Origin: Centipeda felix
GTDB lineage: Bacteria; Bacillota; Negativicutes; Selenomonadales; Selenomonadaceae
Length of the DNA stretch: 64,000 bases
Assembly: GCF_900186465.1 (NCBI RefSeq)
Contig: NZ_LT891958.1
Span: forward strand, 186,001 to 250,000
Direction: 5' to 3'
This document shows, piece after piece, positions 9,714 through 17,629 of this stretch. Both the position numbers and the translations under genes were made by a program. Position 1 is the stretch's first letter. Every line of letters starts with the position of its first letter. The notes below the pieces were generated by a model. It ran no database searches. It had not been told where the DNA came from and worked only from the letters and a program-made list of their open reading frames with translations.

Positions 9714-10155
9714 AGTGTCCATCCTTCTTTTCCATCTGCGCACGGACGATCTTCGCCCGCGTCCAGTGCTCACCATCCGATACATTCGTATCATGCCGCT
9801 GATCTATAGCAGCAGCCGTGACCCAGATCGTTCCGTCCGTCTGCGGCTCGATCACGACGTGCAGGTCGATGTCCGCCGCCATGGGGATATCGTGCACGGC
9901 GACGCTCCGCCGTCCCCCTGCGGGCAGTTTCTCGGCGGCGGGTGAATGCCGCTCCAGCGTGTCTGCTGCCGTCAGTACACCACTCTCCGCCGCAAGGCGC
10001 AGCTGCATCTCACGCTCATACTCCGCCGCGACAGTTCCGCCGCTGCGCGTCAGGGACGCGGCGGTCATCGCGATGAGGGTAAGCAGTGCAAGGATACACA
10101 GTCCGAGCGCCGAGGCGAAACCATCCTGCCCGTACCGAAATGTTTTACCGCCCAC
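9691..10155 (-). CDS. PilX/GspK-like pilus accessory protein
   Basis: This 154-residue protein carries a short basic leader ending in DG, then a hydrophobic helix starting FASALGLCILALLTLIAMTA, consistent with a prepilin peptidase site after the glycine. Residue 5 after the glycine is leucine, not glutamate, as in the tip protein GspK and PilX relatives. The rest is a soluble domain with LRLAAESGVLTAADTLERH, the segment typical of PilX N-terminal regions. It overlaps both neighbours in the operon (11 bp with the PilW-like gene, 23 bp with PilMN). The name is by architecture and gene order, not by strong sequence identity. Confidence 0.6.
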   Translation of the reverse strand: MGGKTFRYGQDGFASALGLCILALLTLIAMTAASLTRSGGTVAAEYEREMQLRLAAESGVLTAADTLERHSPAAEKLPAGGRRSVAVHDIPMAADIDLHVVIEPQTDGTIWVTAAAIDQRHDTNVSDGEHWTRAKIVRAQMEKKDGHYVWRRWF

Positions 10156-10666
10156 CTTGATCCTCCCGCAGATAGACGGAGGTTGCAGTAGTGCAGCTTC
10201 TGCCCGTCGCCACGCTCTCGCCCGTCATCTCGATGTGATAGAGGCGCGGGCATTGTGCGTCCGGCCGTATGGAAAACGACGAGATGTGTACGCCTGCGCC
10301 TGCATAGCCGCCTGTCAGCGGCGCAGCGGACGTCTGATACACCAGTCTGCCGCCGGTGAGCCAATAGGAATCCAGCGGCGTCCCCACATGCTTTTCCTCC
10401 ATGCTGTGCCGCATCCGATAGATGCCCTGCGTGTCCTGCGCAACGTATGACGAAGAGAGCACGGACTCCGTAATGCGCGACATGGCGAGCTGCATCTCCT
10501 GCCGCAGCTCAGCATCGGCGGCCGTACGCTGATAGCTGCGCCAGCCCCACACGAGGGCAAAGACAAGAAAGGTCAGCAGGAGCGCGAAAATCGGCAGACT
10601 GACGGCGAGCTCTGTCAGCACGACGCCGCGCTCCCCACATGCTCTACGGTGCTGCCTGCGTATCAT
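10145..10666 (-). CDS. PilW-like minor prepilin
   Basis: The 173-residue product has a class III signal: a basic leader, glycine, then VVLTELAVSLPIFALLLTF. Glutamate at position 5 of the mature helix is present. The C-terminal part (about 60-173) contains YRMRHSMEEKHVGTPL and a beta-rich region ending CTTATSVYLREDQGG, similar in layout to PilW/GspJ minor pilins. Minor pilins of this type prime pilus or pseudopilus assembly at the inner membrane. It overlaps the PilV-like gene by 23 bp and the PilX-like gene by 11 bp. Confidence 0.65.
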   Translation of the reverse strand: MIRRQHRRACGERGVVLTELAVSLPIFALLLTFLVFALVWGWRSYQRTAADAELRQEMQLAMSRITESVLSSSYVAQDTQGIYRMRHSMEEKHVGTPLDSYWLTGGRLVYQTSAAPLTGGYAGAGVHISSFSIRPDAQCPRLYHIEMTGESVATGRSCTTATSVYLREDQGGR

Positions 10667-11024
10667 ATCGCTTCATCCTCCGCACGTAGTCTGCCGTCTC
10701 CGCGCGCCCCAAGACGCGCCATGAGAGGTGCAGGGTCACATCATAAAAATCTCCCTGCCGCACAACATCTGCACGCAGGGTATAGGTCACATCGTTCACG
10801 CGAACCGAGGGCGCGCTGACCGTCGGAAACGCCCCATGCTCAAGTCCCGCCTCCATTCCAGAGAGCTCCTGCCGCGCCAAGAACGCCGCATCCATACGCG
10901 CGGCGGACTGCTCTGCGAGCAGCGCACTGCGGGCAAAGATTCCGAGCACGGCGGCGGCGGAAAGCACAATGCAGCCGAGGATCACTGCCTCCATGAGTAC
11001 CCAGCCGCGCGCGTCATTCCTCAT
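10644..11024 (-). CDS. PilV-like minor prepilin
   Basis: This 126-residue protein starts MRNDARG followed by WVLMEAVILGCIVLSAAAVL, a short class III prepilin leader with glycine at the cleavage point and glutamate at mature position 5. The body has the RQELSGMEAGLEHGAFPT segment usual for PilV/GspI minor pilins, then an immunoglobulin-like beta region. It overlaps the FimT-like gene by 11 bp and the PilW-like gene by 23 bp, so the set is a single translationally coupled unit. Confidence 0.68.
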   Translation of the reverse strand: MRNDARGWVLMEAVILGCIVLSAAAVLGIFARSALLAEQSAARMDAAFLARQELSGMEAGLEHGAFPTVSAPSVRVNDVTYTLRADVVRQGDFYDVTLHLSWRVLGRAETADYVRRMKRYDTQAAP

Positions 11025-11517
11025 CGCGGCCTCCGCGCTGGAGTCGGATGCGTGCCGCGCTGTCGATGATGACGTTCAGCGCATCCCGCGCATATCCCTC
11101 TGCCTCGATGCGAATGGTCATATTATTGCTCCCCTGCCCGATGCCGCCATTGCGGTCGAATGCCATAGGTTTCCCGCCCGCGGTCACCTGTGTGACCCGC
11201 ACGAGCGGAAGCATCCGATGAACGCGCCCTGCCCCGCCGTGCGGCACGATTTCATAGCTGCCGCCCTGCACATAGAGCTGCGGCTCGCGCGACCCTGCCG
11301 CCGTCCCTCCAAGCATGTAGAGCGGCATCGCCGTCGTGCGGCTGACTGCCTGGATGCGGCGCAGCTCGCCGATGAGATGCACCGCCTCATACTCCACTGC
11401 CGCCCGCACATAAAGAGAGCGCGCACGCGGGAGTGCGACGGCGGCAAGTACAGCCATGATCGACGCGGCGAGCAGGACGTGGAGGAGCATCATGCCGCGT
11501 GCATCCCTCCGCATCAC
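11014..11517 (-). CDS. FimT/GspH-like minor prepilin
   Basis: The 167-residue chain starts MMRRDARG and continues MMLLHVLLAASIMAVLAAVALP, a prepilin helix in which mature residue 5 is histidine instead of glutamate. The next part, YEAVHLIGELRRIQAVSRTTAMP, is the conserved FimT/GspH segment (long helix with two arginines and an SRTTAMP-type turn). The C-terminal domain has GGIGQGSNNMTIRIEAEG, again like GspH, which recognises chain ends. It overlaps the prepilin peptidase gene by four bases. Confidence 0.68.
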   Translation of the reverse strand: MMRRDARGMMLLHVLLAASIMAVLAAVALPRARSLYVRAAVEYEAVHLIGELRRIQAVSRTTAMPLYMLGGTAAGSREPQLYVQGGSYEIVPHGGAGRVHRMLPLVRVTQVTAGGKPMAFDRNGGIGQGSNNMTIRIEAEGYARDALNVIIDSAARIRLQRGGRDEE

Positions 11518-12074
11518 GGCAGCCCCCAGTAGAGCTGCCAGAGCTGCCGCCCCGCAAGATAGCCCACATAGCCACCGACGGCGAGAAATGGACCAAACGG
11601 GATCCCATCATGCCGGCTCTTGCGCCCCGTGAGGAGAAGAAACGCCGCCGCCGCGCCGCCGAGCAGGAACGCTGTCCAGACGGCGACAATCGCTGCCTCC
11701 CAGCCGAGCCAAAGACCAAGTCCAGCAGCGAGCTTTACATCACCACCGCCAAGTCCGCCGCGCGCGGCAATGTACAGGCAATAAAATAAGACGCCGCAAA
11801 GCGTCCCGCCCAAAAGTGCATCTGAAATTGAGTCCAGTCCTGAGACCATCAGTCCGAGGACGGCAAATGGCATTGTGATGCAGTCATAGAGCATCCCATC
11901 ACGCAGATCGAGATAGGAGAGCCAGAGCAGCACCGCCGTAAAGAGCACGCCGCATCCGCCGTGCAGTCCCACACCGTAGGTCGAGAGAACGCCGAGACTG
12001 CCCGCACACCAAAGCAGGAGAAGGGCTGATGCAGCACAGCGCGACGGACAAAACGTGTGCGCCGGCTCCTGCAT
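11514..12074 (-). CDS. Short A24-type prepilin peptidase
   Basis: This membrane aspartate protease should cleave the leaders of the pilins encoded around it. The catalytic aspartates are visible in SYLDLRDGMLYD and in GGGDVKLAAGLGLWLG. About six hydrophobic segments span the 186 residues. It lacks the N-terminal cysteine-rich/N-methylation region of the roughly 250-residue PilD enzymes, so it may cleave without methylating, or methylation may be done elsewhere. I start at the ATG at 12074 because GGAGGAGG lies seven to eight bases upstream; the frame is open further back without a ribosome site. It sits 43 bp after the pilin gene. Confidence 0.82.
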   Translation of the reverse strand: MQEPAHTFCPSRCAASALLLLWCAGSLGVLSTYGVGLHGGCGVLFTAVLLWLSYLDLRDGMLYDCITMPFAVLGLMVSGLDSISDALLGGTLCGVLFYCLYIAARGGLGGGDVKLAAGLGLWLGWEAAIVAVWTAFLLGGAAAAFLLLTGRKSRHDGIPFGPFLAVGGYVGYLAGRQLWQLYWGLP

Positions 12075-12117
12075 CGCGCCAACCTCCTCCAAGGAATCAT
12101 GGCAATCCCACGATGTC

Positions 12118-12528
12118 CTAATTTCGCGTATGGTACTCCTCCGCCGTGCGGCCTGCGCAGGTCGCACGCCAGACACCATCCTTTTTCTCTATCTGATAGG
12201 AGACGTTCTCCGTGGAGAGTTCCTGTGCGCCGGCGCGTATCGTCCCCGCAGGCGGTTTCAGATGCTTCAGATCCGTCACGTAGTCCGTGAGATCATCAAC
12301 GTCCGTGGGGTTTTTCCCCTTTGCCGTCTGATAGAGCACAATCGCCGTATCGAGTGCCGTGAGATCCGCCTGCACCTTCACCGTGTTTGCCGTCGCAAGT
12401 GCCGAGGAAAAACGCGGCACGGCAATCGCAAGGATCACCGCCAGAATCATCACGGCAAGGAGGGTCGAGAGCAAGGAAAAACCACGCTCGCTGCGCGTCC
12501 GCCGTTCATTTGTGATCGGCAATTCCAT
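12118..12528 (-). CDS. Type IV pilin / GspG-like pseudopilin
   Basis: The 136-residue product has a basic leader ending RG, then FSLLSTLLAVMILAVILAIA and a proline, the standard N-terminal pilin helix. Mature residue 5 is serine where almost all major pilins have glutamate. The globular part has ADLTALDTAIVLYQTAKGK and PTDVDDLTDYV, which matches the GspG/PulG start (DLxALDxALxLYxxDxGxYPT-like) rather than PilA of Neisseria. This is the first gene of the pilus-like operon and lies 26 bp after ilvB. I start at MELPITNE because the longer frame enters ilvB. Confidence 0.78.
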   Translation of the reverse strand: MELPITNERRTRSERGFSLLSTLLAVMILAVILAIAVPRFSSALATANTVKVQADLTALDTAIVLYQTAKGKNPTDVDDLTDYVTDLKHLKPPAGTIRAGAQELSTENVSYQIEKKDGVWRATCAGRTAEEYHTRN

Positions 12529-12554
12529 CGCACACACCGTCCCTTCGCCATGGG

Positions 12555-14180
12555 CTACACGAAACTGCGGCACACATCCATCACGATCACACGCGGATGT
12601 GTGCGATCCTCCAGTGCCTTGCTGAGTGCCGCCGCAAACTCGTCCTGCGTCGACACGCGCACGGCCTTGATGCCAAAACTCTCCGCGTATTTTACATAGT
12701 CCATCTCGTGGTCCAACTCGCAGGCGATATAGTGCTCCTTATAGAGCTTCTTCTGGAGCTGGCGGATCATTCCGAGGCTGCGGTTGTTCGAGAGAATCGT
12801 GATCACAGGCAGGCCGAGGCGCGCAATGGTGTAGAACTCATTGCCCGTCATCTTGAGACTGCCGTCGCCCGTGATATGAATCACGCGGCGCTCGTCGCCC
12901 CACGCAGCCTGTGCTCCCATCGCCGCCGGCAGACCATAGCCCATCGTTCCGAGCCCGCCTGAGGTCAGCCACGTCCGCGGTTCCTCCACGTGCAGGTGAA
13001 GTGCCGCCCACATCTGATGCTGTCCCACATCCGTCACATAGGCGTAGGGCTTCCCTGCCGTCATGCGCGCGACCTGATGGAGCGCCCAGGGGACGGTCAG
13101 AGAGTCGACGTGGTAGTCATCCTCAAACTTCTCCTGCCACATATGGATCTGCTGCCACCATGCCGTGTGGTCACGTTTGGGCTCTTTGCGCATGAGCAGG
13201 TTCAGCACAACGCGCATATCCCCCGCAAGCCCGATGCTGCTGCCGACAATCTTGTCGATCTCTGCAGGGTCGATGTCGATGTGGATAAACCTGCGGTTCG
13301 CCGTAAACTTGCTGAGATTGCCCGTCAGGCGGTCGGCAAAGCGACTGCCGAGTGCAATGACGAGATCGGCGGCACCGACAGCGTAGTTCGCCGCCTTTGC
13401 TCCGTGCATACCGATAAAGCCAAGCATCTGCGGATGCGTGCTGGGAACAGCGCCCATCCCCATCAGGGTATGAACTACGGGGAGCTGGTATTTCTCGATG
13501 AATGCGACCGTCTCCGCCGATGCCCCGGCGGAGATCACACCGCCGCCCACGATGACAAGCGGGCGTTCCGCATTCACGATCTCCGCTGCCGCCTCCGCTG
13601 CGCAGATAATGAAATCCGCGTCAGGCTTTCCGGGCTGATGCTCCGCCCGCTTCTGCTCCGTATAGGCGACCTCCTCGAGAAAGAGGTTGCGCGGCACATC
13701 GATGAGCACGGGCCCCGGGCGCCCGCTGCGCGCGAGATCAAATGCCTCGCGGATCGTCGGTACGAGATCGGCAGCGTTCTTAATCTTGTAGTTATGCTTT
13801 GTCACGGGCATCGTCACATCGAGGATATCCGTCTCCTGGAACGCATCGCGGCCGAGCATCTCCAGATCGACCTGTCCCGTGATAGCCACCATCGGGATCG
13901 AGTCCATGTACGCCGTTGCGATGCCCGTCACGAGATTGGTCGCGCCGGGCCCCGAGGTCGCAATACAGACGCCGACGCGCCCCGTCGCACGCGCATAACC
14001 GTCGGCGGCATGCGCCGCGTTCTGCTCATGCGTCACGAGGATCTGACGGATCTCCGTCTGTCCATAGAGTGCATCGTAGAGCGGCAGAATCATGCCGCCG
14101 GGGTATCCAAACACCGTATCCACGTCCTGCTCTCGCAGACACGCAAGAACCGCCTCCGCGCCTCTCATTTCATCCGACAC
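12555..14180 (-). CDS. ilvB: Acetolactate synthase large subunit (copy without adjacent small subunit)
   Basis: A thiamine-diphosphate enzyme of 541 residues that joins two pyruvates to acetolactate, or pyruvate and 2-oxobutyrate, for branched amino acids. Motifs include the N-terminal VFGYPGGMILPLYDAL, the catalytic glutamate in [34 protein letters not shown] and the TPP-binding GDGSLKMTGNEF to LSNN. It is a paralogue of the second copy at 35380-37062 but is followed by a pilin gene, not ilvN. It might use the IlvN encoded 21 kb away or work unregulated. Its own promoter lies in the end of the upstream gene. The C terminus is slightly shorter than that of the other copy. Confidence 0.93.
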   Translation of the reverse strand: MSDEMRGAEAVLACLREQDVDTVFGYPGGMILPLYDALYGQTEIRQILVTHEQNAAHAADGYARATGRVGVCIATSGPGATNLVTGIATAYMDSIPMVAITGQVDLEMLGRDAFQETDILDVTMPVTKHNYKIKNAADLVPTIREAFDLARSGRPGPVLIDVPRNLFLEEVAYTEQKRAEHQPGKPDADFIICAAEAAAEIVNAERPLVIVGGGVISAGASAETVAFIEKYQLPVVHTLMGMGAVPSTHPQMLGFIGMHGAKAANYAVGAADLVIALGSRFADRLTGNLSKFTANRRFIHIDIDPAEIDKIVGSSIGLAGDMRVVLNLLMRKEPKRDHTAWWQQIHMWQEKFEDDYHVDSLTVPWALHQVARMTAGKPYAYVTDVGQHQMWAALHLHVEEPRTWLTSGGLGTMGYGLPAAMGAQAAWGDERRVIHITGDGSLKMTGNEFYTIARLGLPVITILSNNRSLGMIRQLQKKLYKEHYIACELDHEMDYVKYAESFGIKAVRVSTQDEFAAALSKALEDRTHPRVIVMDVCRSFV

Positions 14181-14207
14181 CCCTTTGTTGACAGATTAGT
14201 CACACAC

Positions 14208-14237
14208 ATTATAGCATACGCAGCATTCTCAGAGCAA
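14208..14237 (-). promoter_or_regulatory. Probable sigma-70 type promoter of ilvB copy 1
   Basis: On the minus strand TTGCTC (14237-14232) is 18 bp from an extended -10, TGCTATAAT (hexamer 14213-14208). The predicted transcript would start about 20 nt before the ilvB ATG, leaving no room for a T-box or attenuator. The -35 lies inside the last codons of the Rpn gene. Confidence 0.6.
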
Positions 14238-15089
14238 GTGGTGCATCTGCCCGATCTCACGAATTTTTTCGAGTGACATCTCTGACACACGCGCAATCAT
14301 CTCAAGCGGGAGTTTTTCCTTCAGCATGCCAAGCACAGCAGAAACACGTCCCTGCTCAAGACCTTGTTCCAGCCCCTGTTCAAACGCCGCCTCTCTGAAC
14401 AGCTCCTCATTCCACTCAAAGTTAACCATATCCACCACCTCGCGTTCATGTTCAAGTAAAAAATCCTTCATGATATCATGTTCTATGCAATACCGAATCG
14501 TTTCACGTATTGCATCTTCGCGTGCTCCCCCACGATGCAAATGCTCCTTTACCAAGTACACAAACCTCGCATAGTCACGAAGTGCCCGACAGCGGTGCAG
14601 CAGTGCCTTGCTCTCAGCATAGACAACATTGTGGAACTTTACCTTCAGCTCCAAATTAACAGCATCATCGGCATCGGCATAGGCATCCGAAAGTCTCATC
14701 TCATATTCCTCGGGGGCATTCGCCTCACCCGTATAGAATACATGAAATTCCGGGACAGGAAGCCGAATCCGCTTTTTCGCGTAGAGATCTTTTGCAGTAA
14801 TATCCTTGCGCAGCTGTTCGCATACATAGTAAAGACAACGCAACGGCATATTATCATTCGGCGTACTCTGATGTTCAAGAAAGACCAAATAACGCCCCGC
14901 AAGCAGAAATGAAATATCATTCTTGACCTGCGTCAGGAATGTTCCATCAAGCGTCACGATTTCGAGCCGCTCCCCGGGTGAATACATTTTCCCGTGCAGA
15001 GCCCCGGCGAGTTCCCGCAAACGCGCCTCATCGTTAAAATACATACGAAAAACAGAATCCTGATACTGACGCCCGCGCTCTGCGTTCAT
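14229..15089 (-). CDS. Rpn family recombination-promoting nuclease / putative transposase-like protein
   Basis: The 286-residue protein matches the Rpn/YhgA group, PD-(D/E)XK-type nucleases linked in E. coli to RecA-independent recombination. It has the early segment DSVFRMYFNDEARLRELA, then LEIVTLDGTFLTQVKNDISF and YLVFLEHQSTPNDNMPLRCL, where the acidic residue and the LEHQS element form the nuclease core. PEFHVFYTGE follows. The C terminus carries a glutamine/glycine repeat (EQGLEQGLEQGR) common in this family. I start at MNAERGRQ, which has AAAGGAGAA upstream. Such genes are often multicopy and mobile; here it stands alone with its own promoter. Confidence 0.82.
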   Translation of the reverse strand: MNAERGRQYQDSVFRMYFNDEARLRELAGALHGKMYSPGERLEIVTLDGTFLTQVKNDISFLLAGRYLVFLEHQSTPNDNMPLRCLYYVCEQLRKDITAKDLYAKKRIRLPVPEFHVFYTGEANAPEEYEMRLSDAYADADDAVNLELKVKFHNVVYAESKALLHRCRALRDYARFVYLVKEHLHRGGAREDAIRETIRYCIEHDIMKDFLLEHEREVVDMVNFEWNEELFREAAFEQGLEQGLEQGRVSAVLGMLKEKLPLEMIARVSEMSLEKIREIGQMHHLL

Positions 15090-15193
15090 AGGTTCTCCTT
15101 TACGGTATTCGTTGATAGAATTATTATAACATAATTTCAACGCAGGACAAAATATTTCTGACATCACCTATGATAAACAAGTCTAATTTCCTT
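15090..15193. other. Divergent intergenic region upstream of Rpn gene and PTS gene
   Basis: The region is AT-rich. A minus-strand -10 TATAAT (15129-15124) with a weak TTGTCC (15151-15146, 16-bp spacing) could drive the Rpn gene. The plus-strand PTS promoter follows directly. No open frame or structured element is evident. Confidence 0.45.
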
Positions 15194-15222
15194 TTGCACT
15201 TCCTCTGCGTTTACAGTATAAT
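15194..15222 (+). promoter_or_regulatory. Promoter of the PTS permease gene
   Basis: TTGCAC (15194-15199) and TATAAT (15217-15222) are separated by 17 bp. The leader of about 110 nt contains a hairpin, GTGCGTC/GACGCAC (15285-15308), directly before a purine-rich ribosome site. No antiterminator (RAT) sequence is recognised, but the hairpin could affect translation. Confidence 0.75.
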
Positions 15223-15339
15223 TTCCATATATCATTTCATCAATACCGTTTTCATCGCGTCAGTGCATCTACTACATTGACATTGTGCGTCTAAAAGGGA
15301 GGACGCACGGGGTGGAGGCGGGGAGAAAGGGGAAATACT

Positions 15340-17499
15340 ATGAAAGATGAAATCTTTAGTGTGCTCCAGCGCGTCGGGCGCAGCTTTATGCTGCCGGTCG
15401 CGATTCTGCCGATCGCGGGCATTCTGCTCGGCATCGGCGCGTCGTTCACGAACCCGACGACCATTGCGACATACGGTCTCAGTGGAGTGCTCGGCACAGG
15501 AACACCGCTGCATATGCTGCTCTCGATCATGTCGAGCGCAGGCAGCACGATCTTCGGCAATCTGCCGATCATCTTCGCGGTCGGCGTCGCCATCGGCATG
15601 ACAAAGGAGGAAAGAGAGGTAGCCGCACTCTCGGCGATGATTGCCTTCTTCGTCATGCATACGTCCTGCAACGCCATGCTGAAAATCGGCGGACAGATCC
15701 TCGCCGACGGCACGGTCGCACCAGGCGTCCTCGACGGCACGATCGCGCCCTCCTGCGGTATCATGTCCTTCCAGATGGGTGTATTCGGCGGCATCATCGT
15801 CGGCATCGGCGTGGCACTCCTACACAACCGATACCATAAGATTATCCTGCCGAATGCACTCTCCTTCTTCGGCGGTTCGCGCTTCATTCCCATCATCTCG
15901 ACCATCGTCTTTCTCTTCGTCGGGATTGCTATGTACTTTGTCTGGCCGCTTGCACAGCAGGGCATCTTCGCCCTCGGCGGCCTTGTCACGGGCACGGGCT
16001 ACATCGGCACGCTGATCTTCGGTATCATCAAGCGTGCACTCATCCCCTTTGGACTGCATCACGTCTTCTACCTGCCATTCTGGCAGACGGGCGTCGGCGG
16101 CTCAATGATGATCGACGGACAACTCATCCAAGGCGGTCAGAACATCTTCTTCGCGCAGCTCGCCTCGCCGGATGTCGCACATTTCAGTGCGGATGCAACG
16201 CGCTACTTCTCCGGTGAGTTCATCTTTATGATCTTCGGCCTGCCGGGTGCGGCTCTCGCGATGTACCACTGCGCACGTCCCGAAAAGAAAAAGGTTGCGG
16301 GCGGACTGCTCCTCTCGGCGGCACTCACCTGCATGCTCACGGGCATCACGGAGCCGATCGAGTTCTCGTTCCTCTTCGTCGCCCCCGCGCTCTTCGCCGT
16401 GCAGGTCGTACTCGCGGGTGCGGCATACATGATTGCGCACATGCTGAACATCGCCGTGGGTCTTACCTTCTCGGGCGGGCTTCTCGACTTCTTCATCTTC
16501 GGTATCCTTCAGGGCGAGGCAAAGACGAGCTGGATGTACGTCATCCCCGTCGGCGTGATCTACTTCTTCCTCTACTACTTCATCTTCCGCTGGATGATTC
16601 AGCACTTCGGCTTCAAGACGCCGGGGCGCGAGGACGATGACGAGGAGACAAAGCTCTATACCAAGGCGGACTACAAGGCACGCGAAGGAGCCGGCAGCTC
16701 TGCTGACGGTGATGCAGGTTTCGATGCCAAGAGTGCAGCGATTGCCAAGGGACTCGGCAGCAAGCGCAACATCACGTCCGTGGACTGCTGTGCGACACGC
16801 CTGCGGTGCTCGGTCGCAGATTCCTCTCTTGTAAATGAAAAGCTGCTCAAGGCGACGGGTGCCGTCGGCGTCATCGTCAAGGGTACGGGCGTACAAGTCA
16901 TCTATGGACCGCAGGTTGCCGTTATCAAGTCCAATCTTGAGACCTACCTTGAGACAGCGCCCGAGGTCGAGCCGGAGGACGCCCCCGCCACAGTTGCTGA
17001 GGAAAAGCCCGCCGAGGCGGCGGCACAAGAGACGGCCCCCTCCGCAGGAGAAAAGCGTACGCTCTGCAGCCCCGTCACAGGCACAGTACATCCGATCACG
17101 GAAGCACCCGACGAGGCATTTGCGAGCAAGATGATGGGTGACGGCTTCTTCATCTACCCGAGCAAAGGCGAGGTATTTGCGCCCGCCGACGGCGAGGTGG
17201 TCTTTGTCTTTGACACGAAGCACGCTATCGGCATGAAGAGTGCGGACGGCACGGAGTACCTGCTCCACATCGGCGTCGACACCGTCGCACTCGGCGGCAA
17301 GGGCTTCAACGTCTTTGTCAAGGCAGGACAGCAGGTAAAGAAAGGCGACAAGCTGATGGAGTTCGACATCGACTACATCCGCGCCAACGCGACATCGGAC
17401 GCCTGCCTTGTGATCTTCACAGGACTGCCCGAGGGCACAAGCGTCGAAATGACTGCCACGGGCGAGGTCAAGGCCCTTGATCCCGTTGCCAGAATCTGA
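15340..17499 (+). CDS. PTS glucose/N-acetylglucosamine-type permease EIICBA
   Basis: This 719-residue protein imports and phosphorylates a hexose through the phosphotransferase system. EIIC covers about residues 1-430 with ten or so membrane segments and the signature GITEPIEFSFLFVAP. EIIB (about 455-540) has the phospho-cysteine motif DCCATRLRC. EIIA of the glucose class (about 570-719) has the active histidine in EYLLHIGVDTVALGG and FDTKHAIG. An alanine/proline/glutamate-rich linker joins IIB to IIA. The IICBA order is shared by PtsG of Firmicutes and NagE, so glucose versus N-acetylglucosamine cannot be decided. The gene has its own promoter and a strong terminator and looks monocistronic. 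Confidence 0.93.
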   Translation: MKDEIFSVLQRVGRSFMLPVAILPIAGILLGIGASFTNPTTIATYGLSGVLGTGTPLHMLLSIMSSAGSTIFGNLPIIFAVGVAIGMTKEEREVAALSAMIAFFVMHTSCNAMLKIGGQILADGTVAPGVLDGTIAPSCGIMSFQMGVFGGIIVGIGVALLHNRYHKIILPNALSFFGGSRFIPIISTIVFLFVGIAMYFVWPLAQQGIFALGGLVTGTGYIGTLIFGIIKRALIPFGLHHVFYLPFWQTGVGGSMMIDGQLIQGGQNIFFAQLASPDVAHFSADATRYFSGEFIFMIFGLPGAALAMYHCARPEKKKVAGGLLLSAALTCMLTGITEPIEFSFLFVAPALFAVQVVLAGAAYMIAHMLNIAVGLTFSGGLLDFFIFGILQGEAKTSWMYVIPVGVIYFFLYYFIFRWMIQHFGFKTPGREDDDEETKLYTKADYKAREGAGSSADGDAGFDAKSAAIAKGLGSKRNITSVDCCATRLRCSVADSSLVNEKLLKATGAVGVIVKGTGVQVIYGPQVAVIKSNLETYLETAPEVEPEDAPATVAEEKPAEAAAQETAPSAGEKRTLCSPVTGTVHPITEAPDEAFASKMMGDGFFIYPSKGEVFAPADGEVVFVFDTKHAIGMKSADGTEYLLHIGVDTVALGGKGFNVFVKAGQQVKKGDKLMEFDIDYIRANATSDACLVIFTGLPEGTSVEMTATGEVKALDPVARI

Positions 17500-17511
17500 C
17501 CCCCGTGTCAT

Positions 17512-17549
17512 AGAAAAAGCAGTTTGTCGATGAGCAGACTGCTTTTTCT
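17512..17549. terminator. Strong hairpin terminator after the PTS gene
   Basis: A perfect 12-bp stem, AGAAAAAGCAGT (17512-17523) with ACTGCTTTTTCT (17538-17549), has A and T runs on both sides, so it can work in either direction. It lies 13 bp after the PTS stop codon. Confidence 0.92.
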
Positions 17550-17584
17550 GTACCATTTGTTACTCGCATAGATATGAATGTCTG

Positions 17585-17593
17585 TGGTATAAT
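17585..17593 (+). promoter_or_regulatory. Extended -10 promoter of the MetE-like gene
   Basis: TGGTATAAT (17585-17593) is a full extended -10. No good -35 is found at 16-18 bp, as is usual for this promoter type. The start codon lies about 30 nt downstream of the expected transcription start. Confidence 0.6.
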
Positions 17594-17629
17594 GGCATTG
17601 TTTCAATCGTACATCAGGGGGAAATGACA

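Noticed and set aside
14340-14380. Short tandem repeats suggesting a repeat array
   Set aside because: They encode the EQGLEQGLEQGR tail of an Rpn protein, a known family feature, not a CRISPR or satellite.
16102-17556. Minus-strand frame of 484 codons opposite the PTS gene
   Set aside because: It is a GC-rich shadow of EIICBA, crosses the terminator and lacks any family feature.
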